Shown: positions 7,649-15,345 of the stretch, one piece after another | Layout of the letters: each line of letters opens with the position of its first letter | Numbering within the stretch: the stretch's first letter is position 1 | Assembly (NCBI GenBank): GCA_964601165.1 | Contig: CAZRMK010000034.1 | Coordinates: 1-19,219 of the forward strand | Direction of reading: 5' to 3' | DNA: 19,219 bases | Source: Thiosulfativibrio sp964601165 | GTDB lineage: Bacteria; Pseudomonadota; Gammaproteobacteria; Thiomicrospirales; Thiomicrospiraceae | Notes under the pieces: model-generated | Seen by the model: the letters and a program-made list of their open reading frames with translations, nothing else | Told to the model about the DNA's origin: nothing | The model's database searches: none | Program-made: the position numbers and the translations under genes

Positions 7649-9553
7649 TTAAAACCTTTCAATCACACCCGGCAAATCTAAAATTAGAGCAATATTGCCA
7701 TTTCCGGTAATTGTCGCCCCTGCATAACCACTAATATCTTTCATCATTGCTCCTAAGGGTTTAATAACGACTTCCTCTTGCCCGTTTACTTGGTCAACTA
7801 CCATGCCAACTTTCTGGTTACCAATAGCAACAATAATAACTTTATCTCCCTTATGATCCTGTTTCATTACATGAGGTATGAGCCAGTCTGACAAAAAATA
7901 AAGAGGAATACTCTTCTCTCTTAAGCGAACCATTTTTTGCCCGTCAATATTATTAATTTTTTCAGGATTATAATCAAAAATTTCTTGCACACTGGTTAAA
8001 GGTATCGCATAACTATCTTGTTCGAACGATACCATTAACGTAGGTAAAATAGCTAAAGTTAAAGGTACTTTAATGACAATCTTCGTACCCTCTCCCACCA
8101 CAGATTCAATATCAACACTACCATTTAACTTAGTGATCATACTGTTAACTACATCCATTCCCACGCCACGACCAGAAACATCACTGACTACTTCTGCGGT
8201 TGAAAAACCAGCTGACATAATTAGCTGAAAAGCAGATTTATCATCTAATTGGCTGGCAGAGATTTCATCCATCATCCCCTTTTCAACTGCTTTACTACGT
8301 AAAACATCAGCATCCATTCCTTTACCGTCATCAGTAATCGACAGTAAAATATGATCTCCTTCCTGCTTGGCAGCTAAAACAACCGTGCCTTTTCTTGGCT
8401 TGCCAGCGGCTTCACGAACATCAGGCATTTCAATACCATGATCGACTGAATTTCTAACTAAATGCACTAAAGGATCGGCCAAGGCTTCAACTAGATTTTT
8501 ATCTAGATCGGTATCTTCTCCTTGCAATTCTAATTCAATTTCTTTGCCCAGCTTACGGGCTAAATCACGAACCACACGAGGAAAACGACCAAATACTTTT
8601 TTAACGGGTTGCATTCGGGTTTTCATAACCGAAGCTTGTAAATCAGTGGTTACATGGTCTAAATTCCCCACGGCATTAACTAAATCTTCACTAGAGTCAT
8701 CACCAGAACTTAAAGTAATTAAGCGATTTCTAACTAATACCAGTTCTCCTACTAGGTTCATAATTTCATCTAAACGGCGAGTATCTACACGAACAGTTAG
8801 TTCTGCAGTACTAGCTACTGGCTTTCCAACATTATTAGGTTTACTAGTGGTCTGCTTACTATCGACCTGTTTAGGTGAAGGGGGAGTTTTAATAACGATA
8901 GCTGGCTCAGGTTCAGGTTCAATTTCAGGATCTAACTCATCTCTTTGGATTAAAAGAGCTTCAAATTTTTCATCCGTCATATCTCCATCAGGATCGGCAT
9001 CCTCAAATAGAGTCAACCCTGAAGTTGTCGGGCTGGGTTCGTCTAGTGAATCTCGTTGATTTAACAGGGCTTCAAATTCTTCGTCCGTCATATCTCCATC
9101 AAGATCTACATCATCACTTAAAGATAATTGTGAGTTAGATGAATTTTCATTAGTAGCAACTGTTTTAGAATTTCCTCCAACGGTAATTACATCCAGCTCA
9201 TCAAGCAAGTCTTTATCAACCTCTGCTAACTCTCTTGCACCGCCATTAAGATCATCAATAAAATCACTAATAATATCAAAGGCGCGAATAATCGCATCTG
9301 CTGTTACCGCATCATAAGCAACAACACCTGCTCTAATTTTATCAAAAATGTTTTCAGCTCTATGGCAAATTTCTATTAAAGAAGTTAACCCTAAAAATCC
9401 TGCACCACCTTTAATGGTATGAAACCCTCGGAACACAGCATTTAATAAATCTTTATCCGTTGGAGATTGCTCTAAATCACTTAGCTGTTCGCCTAGTCCC
9501 TCAACAAGTTCTGTTGCCTCAACTAAAAAATCGACTAAAATTTCCTCATCCAC
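7649..9553 (-). CDS. cheA: Chemotaxis histidine kinase CheA
   Basis: Autophosphorylates in response to receptor state and passes phosphate to CheY/CheB. The P1 Hpt domain carries the phospho-acceptor His45 in HTIKGG. Residues 144-171 and 181-208 are two copies of an acidic module (core DGDMTDE.FEALL.QRD), followed by a Glu/Pro linker. Dimerisation helices start near 250. The HATPase domain shows the N box around N368 (LVRNSVDHGIE), G1 DDGKG 408-412 and G2 GRGVGMD about 461-467. A CheW-like P5 domain fills 505-634. The start is GTG 9553, with AAAGGGA eight bases before it; the nearby ATGs are out of frame. A sigma-54 type promoter lies just upstream. cheB does not follow it. Confidence 0.96.
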   Translation of the reverse strand: MDEEILVDFLVEATELVEGLGEQLSDLEQSPTDKDLLNAVFRGFHTIKGGAGFLGLTSLIEICHRAENIFDKIRAGVVAYDAVTADAIIRAFDIISDFIDDLNGGARELAEVDKDLLDELDVITVGGNSKTVATNENSSNSQLSLSDDVDLDGDMTDEEFEALLNQRDSLDEPSPTTSGLTLFEDADPDGDMTDEKFEALLIQRDELDPEIEPEPEPAIVIKTPPSPKQVDSKQTTSKPNNVGKPVASTAELTVRVDTRRLDEIMNLVGELVLVRNRLITLSSGDDSSEDLVNAVGNLDHVTTDLQASVMKTRMQPVKKVFGRFPRVVRDLARKLGKEIELELQGEDTDLDKNLVEALADPLVHLVRNSVDHGIEMPDVREAAGKPRKGTVVLAAKQEGDHILLSITDDGKGMDADVLRSKAVEKGMMDEISASQLDDKSAFQLIMSAGFSTAEVVSDVSGRGVGMDVVNSMITKLNGSVDIESVVGEGTKIVIKVPLTLAILPTLMVSFEQDSYAIPLTSVQEIFDYNPEKINNIDGQKMVRLREKSIPLYFLSDWLIPHVMKQDHKGDKVIIVAIGNQKVGMVVDQVNGQEEVVIKPLGAMMKDISGYAGATITGNGNIALILDLPGVIERF

Positions 9554-9595
9554 AGCGACATTCCCTTTAATCTATTTCAATAACTATTTTAAAAA

Positions 9596-9610
9596 GCAAT
9601 GACTGTGCCA
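9596..9610 (-). promoter_or_regulatory. Sigma-54 type promoter ahead of cheA
   Basis: On the minus strand, 9610 to 9596 reads TGGCAC, five bases, TTGC. This matches the RpoN -24/-12 consensus exactly and gives the required ten bases between the invariant GG and GC. It is in the 104-base cheZ-cheA gap, oriented toward cheA, with the expected transcription start about 30 bases before the GTG. Sigma-54 control fits polar flagellar systems, where FleQ/FlrC-type activators are the usual partners; no activator site was identified. Confidence 0.75.
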
Positions 9611-9657
9611 CTAACACATATGCCATCTAAAAATTAAGTCATTAAAATATATCTAAA

Positions 9658-10269
9658 TCAAATACCAAGATCCCCTAATAAATCATCAATATCAGATTGA
9701 GAGGTAATTGAATCTTTTTGAGAAGACCTAGTTACATTAGGGCCTATACCTTGCATTTCTGCATTATTCTTATCCATATCTGAAAGAGGTCTATTGGGAA
9801 TTTTGTCATAATTGATGCCTGATTTCTCAATCAAATCGATTAATGATACTTCTAAATTAGCTACTAAAAATATAACGCGATTTAAAACTTGTCCAGTTAG
9901 ATCTTGAAATGATTGTGACATCATTATTGCTGTTAGTTGCGATTTAATATCAGCAATTTCTTGAGATACTAAGTTATTATTTCCGAGCTTATCCTGCATA
10001 TTTTCTAATAAAGCAATGGCATTTTCTGATGCGGACAATGCTTCATTACTAGCTTCTTTTGTTGTTTGAATAACATATTCTAGACTTTCTGAGACTTCTG
10101 GAATGTCGTGCTTTGCCTGAAAAAGCAGTTCTGCATCATCACCAAAACCAACCATCGTAGTGTGTAAATCCTGAGTTATTTCATCTAATATGCTCTGAGA
10201 AGATTCTTCATCCCCTGATTTTAATGCCAATAATAAACTTTCTACTTTTTCAATCGAAACTTTACTCAT
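9658..10269 (-). CDS. cheZ: Protein phosphatase CheZ
   Basis: Dephosphorylates CheY-P and so ends the motor-switching signal. At 203 aa it has the long helical-hairpin composition of the family. The signature SQSFQDLTGQ is at 118-127; by comparison with E. coli CheZ, D123 and Q127 are the catalytic pair. The C-terminal SDIDDLLGDLGI is the usual CheY-binding tail after a flexible linker. ATG 10269 is preceded by AAGGA at a spacing of seven. It sits between fliA and cheA, but cheY, which normally precedes it, is missing; only a palindrome separates it from fliA. Its presence implies a cheY elsewhere. Confidence 0.94.
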   Translation of the reverse strand: MSKVSIEKVESLLLALKSGDEESSQSILDEITQDLHTTMVGFGDDAELLFQAKHDIPEVSESLEYVIQTTKEASNEALSASENAIALLENMQDKLGNNNLVSQEIADIKSQLTAIMMSQSFQDLTGQVLNRVIFLVANLEVSLIDLIEKSGINYDKIPNRPLSDMDKNNAEMQGIGPNVTRSSQKDSITSQSDIDDLLGDLGI

Positions 10270-10295
10270 TAACTTTTCCTTAAATCTTAAAAATT

Positions 10296-10329
10296 ACCTA
10301 AATCCTGCAAGTGCTTGCAGGATTTAGGT
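10296..10329. repeat. Palindromic repeat, copy E (34 bp, perfect)
   Basis: Arms 10296-10311 and 10314-10329 are exact 16-base inverted copies around tg. It begins one base past the fliA stop. On the minus strand the stem is followed within two bases by five Ts, so this copy could act as a weak intrinsic terminator between fliA and cheZ. It occupies the place where cheY usually lies. Confidence 0.9.
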
Positions 10330-10330
10330 T

Positions 10331-11059
10331 TTAATTAATCCAATCTTTTAAGCGTGCTTTTAGACGTTTAATCGCTTGGCTGTGAATTTGACTAACACGA
10401 GATTCACTAACTTCTAAAACTTGCCCAATTTCTTTTAAATTTAATTCTTCATCATAATAAAGCGACATTACCAGCTTTTCTTTTTCAGGAAGCCTTTCAA
10501 TTTGTAACGTCAGTTCTTTTTGAAAATTTTCATCGGTAATGTTAGCGATAGGAGATTTCATCGTGCCTACCATTCTATCTTCTGATAACTCGTGATGGTC
10601 TTCCTGATCTATCGAAAGAAGATAAGAGGAGTTAGTATCCTGAAGAATATGATGATATTCTTCAATAGTTACTTCCATTTCTGTCGCTATTTCTATATCA
10701 CGAGCTTCCCTACCTAAACGAGCTTCAAGCGTAGCGATGGCCGATGAAACTTTACGCGATTTTCGATGCACTGAACGGGGTGTCCAATCTCCTTTACGAA
10801 TTTCATCTAGCATAGCTCCCCGTATGCGAATTCCCGCATAGGTTTCAAAACTCGCCCCTTGGCTGGCGTTAAATCTTTGCATGGATTCAATTAAACCAAT
10901 AACTCCCGATTGAATCAAATCGTCAACAATAACGCTATCAGGTAATCGACCTTTGAGATGATAAGCAATACGCTTGACTAAAGGCAAATAACTTTCAATA
11001 TCCATCACTTCTCTAGATGTTTCTTTATGAACACTTGCGTAAGCTTCGGTACCTGTCAT
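10331..11059 (-). CDS. fliA: RNA polymerase sigma-28 factor for flagellar genes
   Basis: Directs RNA polymerase to class-late flagellar and chemotaxis promoters and is normally held by the anti-sigma FlgM. In 242 aa the region 2 core includes YLPLVKRIAYHLKGRLP and DDLIQSGVIGLIE. Region 3 includes FETYAGIRIRGAMLDEIR and the DWTPRSVHRK block. The region 4 helix-turn-helix includes LKEIGQVLEVSESRVSQIHS. Length and order are typical. The ATG has no strong Shine-Dalgarno sequence; AGAGG lies about 15 bases away. It follows flhG after a compound palindrome region, which might separate its expression from the export-gate operon. Confidence 0.96.
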   Translation of the reverse strand: MTGTEAYASVHKETSREVMDIESYLPLVKRIAYHLKGRLPDSVIVDDLIQSGVIGLIESMQRFNASQGASFETYAGIRIRGAMLDEIRKGDWTPRSVHRKSRKVSSAIATLEARLGREARDIEIATEMEVTIEEYHHILQDTNSSYLLSIDQEDHHELSEDRMVGTMKSPIANITDENFQKELTLQIERLPEKEKLVMSLYYDEELNLKEIGQVLEVSESRVSQIHSQAIKRLKARLKDWIN

Positions 11060-11094
11060 AAACTTATTTTTTAACCTCTAGGTTGAACCTTACA

Positions 11095-11151
11095 ACCTAA
11101 ATTCTGCAAGAGCTTGTGCTATATGTGTGCAAGCACTTGCAGGATTTAGGT
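11095..11151. repeat. Palindromic repeat, copy F (extended variant, 57 bp)
   Basis: Outer arms 11095-11110 (one mismatch from consensus) and 11136-11151 (exact) are the same as in the 34-bp copies, but the centre holds 25 bases. Part of it continues the stem (cttg pairing with caag after a two-base mismatch) and leaves a loop of about 13 bases. The family therefore has constant ends and variable centres. It lies between flhG and fliA. Confidence 0.8.
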
Positions 11152-11198
11152 ACAAGTAATTGCACTCTAGTGCGTGCAATTACTTGTAAGATTTAGGC
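11152..11198. repeat. Palindromic repeat, copy G (new stem with degenerate arm)
   Basis: A perfect 14-base inverted repeat, acaagtaattgcac (11152-11165) and its complement (11174-11187), surrounds an 8-base loop. Its right side runs into cttgtaagatttaggc (11183-11198), which matches 13 of 16 positions of the family arm. The flhG stop codon (11180-11182) is inside the stem and the last FlhG residues are coded by the degenerate arm. Confidence 0.75.
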
Positions 11199-12073
11199 TG
11201 AATTAAGCTTTCAATAAAAAACTGTAAATATCCCGTTATCCCAGTAGGAACAGGCCATGATTCAATTTTTTTAGCCATTTCATTAAATGATTTTCCCGAT
11301 AAACTGTTAGGTCTTAAAACCATCACTGGTGTTTGTTTTTGCACGGCTTCACGTAAGTCATGGTCAAATGGTACAGTTCCTAGATAAGCTACATTCACAT
11401 CAAGAAACTGTTCACAAACTTTGGCAAACTTTTCATATAGTTTCTTACCTTGCTCTTCAGAACGGGTCATGTTTGCCAATAAATTAAAATGTTTTAAATC
11501 GTGTTCTCGACTTAATACTTTAATTAAAGCATAGGCATCCGTCATAGATGCTGGCTCATCAGTTACAACCACAATCACTTCCTGTGACGCTCTACAAAAG
11601 CTAATCACACTATCTGCAATGCCGGCAGCTGTATCAATAACTAGCACATCTAAGATGCCATCTAACTCTGAAAAAGCATTAATAATACCGGCATTTTCTA
11701 GAAGAGAAAGTTGAGCCATTCTACTAACTCCTGAAGCCGCAGGAATAATTTTAATCCCTCCTGGGGCATCAATCATAACTTCATTCAGGGTTTTTTCACC
11801 ATCTAAAACATGCGATAAATTGTACTTTGTTTGTAATCCTAGCATAATATCAATATTACCAAGACCCATATCGGCATCCATCAACAATACTCTATTGCCT
11901 TGCTTTGCTAAAGCAATGCCTAAATTAACCGAGGCATTAGTTTTACCTACCCCACCCTTGCCACTTGCCACCGCCAACACTCTAACAGGCTTATTTTTAC
12001 TAACAGGCTTAACTTTTGGCTGTGGTACTTTATTTTGCATTGCCCTCAACCCTGAGGCTTGATCATTGAGCAT
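11180..12073 (-). CDS. flhG: MinD-like ATPase FlhG (FleN), regulator of flagellar number
   Basis: A cytoplasmic MinD/ParA-type ATPase that works with FlhF to limit the number of polar flagella and, in Pseudomonas, antagonises FleQ. The deviant Walker A GKGGVGKT is at residues 38-45, with the MDADMGLGNIDIMLGL block after it, DTAAGIADS for switch II, and VVTDEPASMTDAYALIKVL. The length of 297 aa is usual. The start overlaps the end of flhF by 11 bases and is preceded by GGAG, so translation is coupled. The C-terminus ends IQPKSYK; the final residues and stop lie in a degenerate palindrome arm, so the natural tail may have been altered. Confidence 0.94.
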   Translation of the reverse strand: MLNDQASGLRAMQNKVPQPKVKPVSKNKPVRVLAVASGKGGVGKTNASVNLGIALAKQGNRVLLMDADMGLGNIDIMLGLQTKYNLSHVLDGEKTLNEVMIDAPGGIKIIPAASGVSRMAQLSLLENAGIINAFSELDGILDVLVIDTAAGIADSVISFCRASQEVIVVVTDEPASMTDAYALIKVLSREHDLKHFNLLANMTRSEEQGKKLYEKFAKVCEQFLDVNVAYLGTVPFDHDLREAVQKQTPVMVLRPNSLSGKSFNEMAKKIESWPVPTGITGYLQFFIESLIQPKSYK

Positions 12074-13226
12074 CGGTTATCTCCTTACCCATTCCCATAC
12101 GGAAAGCTATGTCATCTGACCCTTGTTGTGAGTTCTGCTGCCCTAGCACAATAGTCTTGTCAATTAAATCACGAACCCTAATCGAAGTTAAATCTTCTGG
12201 CACTCTCTGACCCTCTGATAAATAAGATAAACAAAGTTTATTTTCTAATAATATCGTAATGATATTGCCTAATTGCAGTGCTTCATCTACTTTTGTTAGA
12301 ATACATCCATTTAAACCAATTTTACTAAAAGAATTTACAATATCCTTCATCACATTTAACTGTGTTGCTGCTGATATTACCAAATAATTTCTAACTGCAT
12401 TCATTCCAGAACTTTCTTTGGTAAGTTGCTGAGACAATTGTAAGTTTCTTTGGCTGGTTCCTGCGGTATCAATTAAAATAAGTCGTTTATGAGCCAAAGA
12501 ACTCAATAGAGTATATAACTCCCCTTGAGTTTTTGCTATATGTACCGGAACACCAAGCAAGTCTGCAAAAGTTTTTAATTGTGCTTGTGCCCCAATTTTA
12601 TAGCAATCAGTGGTAATCAGTGCCAGTTGACTAGCAGAATTTCTAATTACAAAACGACTTGCCATTTTGGCAATAGTGGTAGTTTTACCAACCCCTGTTG
12701 GCCCCACCAAAGCGATAATACCTCCTTTATCAACAATATCTTTTTCTTCATAAGGAATTGATTTTTCAATATGGTGCAATATTTCTGACCATGCCATTTC
12801 ACTATTTACATTAACTTTTGAAACCAACTTCTGTGCACTATTCCAGCCAATTCCTAGTTGCACCAAACGCTTAATTAATGCAATTTTATTGGGTTCAGAA
12901 TATTCAGACTGTCCCCATGCTAACCCTGACAGTTGATTTTCTAATAGTGAACGAACCGCCTTAATCTCTTCAGACATTCTTAACATATCATTTGCATTCG
13001 ATACATTTTGCGGGTCACTCACTTGCATCTCTGGAGAAGTAAAACTACTTCTAGCAATAGAGGGATTAATTTCTTGAGGCTTAGAATCTGGATCTATTGC
13101 CGCTACTACTTCAACACCACCATTAGTGCTTCTAGTGGACATAATCACCGCATCTTCTCCAAGTTCCTCACGAACCAGAGCCATTGCTTGTCTCATATTG
13201 GGGGCTAAGTAGCGTTTAAGTTTCAT
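12063..13226 (-). CDS. flhF: Signal-recognition-type GTPase FlhF, polar flagellum placement
   Basis: An SRP-family GTPase that recruits early flagellar components to the pole. The 387-aa protein has the N-terminal basic region beginning MKLKRYLAPNMRQAM, a low-complexity B domain (about 45-105), and an NG domain with P-loop GPTGVGKTT (175-183), DTAGTSQRN (253-261) and the guanine-specificity motif TKVD (311-314). It lies 16 bases after flhA with a GGGGG-type ribosome site in between and overlaps flhG by 11 bases. Its presence is strong evidence for a polar rather than peritrichous flagellum. Confidence 0.95.
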   Translation of the reverse strand: MKLKRYLAPNMRQAMALVREELGEDAVIMSTRSTNGGVEVVAAIDPDSKPQEINPSIARSSFTSPEMQVSDPQNVSNANDMLRMSEEIKAVRSLLENQLSGLAWGQSEYSEPNKIALIKRLVQLGIGWNSAQKLVSKVNVNSEMAWSEILHHIEKSIPYEEKDIVDKGGIIALVGPTGVGKTTTIAKMASRFVIRNSASQLALITTDCYKIGAQAQLKTFADLLGVPVHIAKTQGELYTLLSSLAHKRLILIDTAGTSQRNLQLSQQLTKESSGMNAVRNYLVISAATQLNVMKDIVNSFSKIGLNGCILTKVDEALQLGNIITILLENKLCLSYLSEGQRVPEDLTSIRVRDLIDKTIVLGQQNSQQGSDDIAFRMGMGKEITDAQ

Positions 13227-13242
13227 CTATTCCGCCCCCTGC

Positions 13243-15333
13243 TCATCCTTGACCAACATTGGCAACAACACTTATTTGACGATTCTCTGGAATTTCAGAG
13301 TAGGCTAAAATGTGCAAATTTGACAAACTATACCTAAACAAACGAGCCAGTTGAGCTCGAATCTGCGGAGCTACTAACAAAACGGCTGACTGTCCATCCA
13401 TTTCTAGCTTTTGAGCTTCTGCTTTTAAAGTAGAGTGCAATCTTTCCGCCAAGCTAGGTTCAATCGCTAATTGACCATCAGGTGTTCCCTGTGTTGCTTG
13501 AAGCAACAATTGTTCCAAACTAGGCTCAAGCGTTACCACTTTTAATTCCCCATCAGAACCCACAATGTTTTGCACAATAGAACGTCCTAATGCTGCACGA
13601 ACTGACATGGTTAAGTCACTGGGCTTTTGGCTAATAGATGATTGCTCGGTTAAAGATTCCAAAATACTCCTTAAATCTCGAATAGAGACTTTTTCTTGTA
13701 ATAAATTTTGTAAAACCTTGACGACAGTTGCCAAAGGTAAACGATCTGGTATTAATTCCTCAACCAACTTTGGTGAGTTTTCCTTTAATTTATCAAGTAA
13801 CTTTTGGGTTTCATCATGCCCGAGCAGCTCAAAGGCATAATCTTGAACCACCTGACTAATATGAGTCGCAACCACCGTACTGGAGTCAACGACCGTATAA
13901 CCAAGTGCTTGAGCCTGATCTTGATCTGAAGGCTCAACCCACACCGCATCTAATCCAAAGGTGGGATCTTTTGTAACTGTACCAGGAATTTCTCCAAAAA
14001 CCTGACCTGGATTAATGGCTAAATCTTTATCAGGAAAAACCTCGCCCTCCCCTGTTGCAACTCCCATTAACATGATTTTATATTGATTGGGCTTTAAATC
14101 CAAATTATCACGAATATGAACTGGTGGCACTAAAAAACCAAGTTCTTGCGAAATTTTTCTTCTTACCCCTTTTACACGTTCTAAAAGCTGACCATTTTGA
14201 GATTGATCCACCATAGGAATTAATCGATAGCCTACCTCTAATCCTAGTATATCAATAGACTGAACATCATTCCAGCTGAGCTCTGGAGTTGTTGCTTCAT
14301 CTCCTTTTAAATCTTCTGCTTGAATTATATCTGGTTTAGGTTTTTCAAGCTGTTTTCTATAAATCCAATAAGCCCCCCCGCCTGCAATAGCAGAGAAGGT
14401 TAAAAAAGCTACGTTAGGCATTCCAGGAACAAGACCAAAAACTCCAACAATACCCGCTGTCATCGCCAATGCTTTAGGAGTACCAAACATTTGATCCTGC
14501 AACTGCGTACTCATATCTTTTTTATCAACCGATACTCTAGTTACAATGATTGCTGTTGCTGTTGATAAAATTAACGCGGGAATTTGTGCGGCAAGACCAT
14601 CGCCAAGCGTAAGCAAGGTATAAACATCAACCGCTTCGCTAAATCCCAGATCATGCTGTATCATGCCAATCGCAAACCCTCCAAACAGGTTGATAAATAA
14701 AATAATAAGTCCTGCAATTGCATCTCCGCGAACAAACTTACTAGCACCGTCCATTGCACCATAAAATTCAGCTTCGGTAGTAATGTCAATTCGACGCTCT
14801 TGAGCTTCTTCCTGACTAATTAACCCTGCATTTAAGTCGGCATCAATTGCCATTTGTTTACCAGGCATTGAATCAAGCGTAAAACGGGCACTTACCTCTG
14901 CAACTCTCCCTGCTCCTTTAGTAATTACTATAAAGTTAATTACAACTAAAATTGTAAAAATTACTATACCAACAGCTAGATTTCCTCCAATAACAAACTC
15001 ACCGAAAGCCGCAATTACTTGACCTGCCGCTTCTGGTCCTGTATGCCCTTCTAGTAAAATAACCCGAGTAGAGGCGATGTTTAAAGCAAGCCTAAACAGT
15101 GTTGTTAGCAAGATAACCGTTGGAAAAATAGCAAAATCTAAAGGACGCTTGGTATAAACAACTACCATTAAAACAACTAATGACAAAGTAATATTAAACG
15201 TAAAAAATAAGTCCAATAAAAAAGGTGGCAGAGGCACTATTACCATCGCCAATAAAGCTAGAACTGCAATAGGTATTCCCAAGCCATGCTTAAGGAAGCC
15301 TTTAAGCTTATCTAACAATGGCTTTAACTCCAT
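13243..15333 (-). CDS. flhA: Flagellar type III export gate protein FlhA
   Basis: The largest export-gate subunit, which couples proton-motive force to substrate export and docks chaperone-substrate complexes. The N-terminal half (about 20-320) has eight predicted membrane segments. The FHIPEP signature, including VSARFTLDSMPGKQMAID, is at about 147-164. The C-terminal half forms the cytoplasmic nonameric ring. At 696 aa it is full length. The ATG lies 12 bases after the flhB stop and flhF follows closely, in the standard order flhB-flhA-flhF. The sequence CCCTCCCC at 14045-14052 inside it reads as a KOPS (GGGNAGGG) on the minus strand. Confidence 0.97.
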   Translation of the reverse strand: MELKPLLDKLKGFLKHGLGIPIAVLALLAMVIVPLPPFLLDLFFTFNITLSLVVLMVVVYTKRPLDFAIFPTVILLTTLFRLALNIASTRVILLEGHTGPEAAGQVIAAFGEFVIGGNLAVGIVIFTILVVINFIVITKGAGRVAEVSARFTLDSMPGKQMAIDADLNAGLISQEEAQERRIDITTEAEFYGAMDGASKFVRGDAIAGLIILFINLFGGFAIGMIQHDLGFSEAVDVYTLLTLGDGLAAQIPALILSTATAIIVTRVSVDKKDMSTQLQDQMFGTPKALAMTAGIVGVFGLVPGMPNVAFLTFSAIAGGGAYWIYRKQLEKPKPDIIQAEDLKGDEATTPELSWNDVQSIDILGLEVGYRLIPMVDQSQNGQLLERVKGVRRKISQELGFLVPPVHIRDNLDLKPNQYKIMLMGVATGEGEVFPDKDLAINPGQVFGEIPGTVTKDPTFGLDAVWVEPSDQDQAQALGYTVVDSSTVVATHISQVVQDYAFELLGHDETQKLLDKLKENSPKLVEELIPDRLPLATVVKVLQNLLQEKVSIRDLRSILESLTEQSSISQKPSDLTMSVRAALGRSIVQNIVGSDGELKVVTLEPSLEQLLLQATQGTPDGQLAIEPSLAERLHSTLKAEAQKLEMDGQSAVLLVAPQIRAQLARLFRYSLSNLHILAYSEIPENRQISVVANVGQG
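14045..14052 (-). other. KOPS-like octamer pointing toward dif
   Basis: The minus strand reads GGGGAGGG, matching the FtsK-orienting consensus GGGNAGGG, and points left toward the dif-like site at 4091-4118, the expected polarity. It is within the flhA coding region. A single octamer in 15 kb is not statistically notable; I saw no exact copy in the opposite polarity on this side. Confidence 0.35.
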
Positions 15334-15345
15334 TTCTTAATCATT

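Noticed and set aside
8090..8100. CCCTCTCCC in cheA as a second KOPS
   Set aside because: It has one extra base compared with CCCTNCCC and so does not match the consensus.
8544..9059. Long plus-strand open frame opposite cheA
   Set aside because: It is antisense to a clear CheA with intact domains, and its serine/threonine-rich composition is that of a reverse-frame shadow.
301..11198. CRISPR array as an explanation of the repeated motif
   Set aside because: Copies are perfect palindromes scattered over 11 kb at gene boundaries with no spacers and no cas genes.
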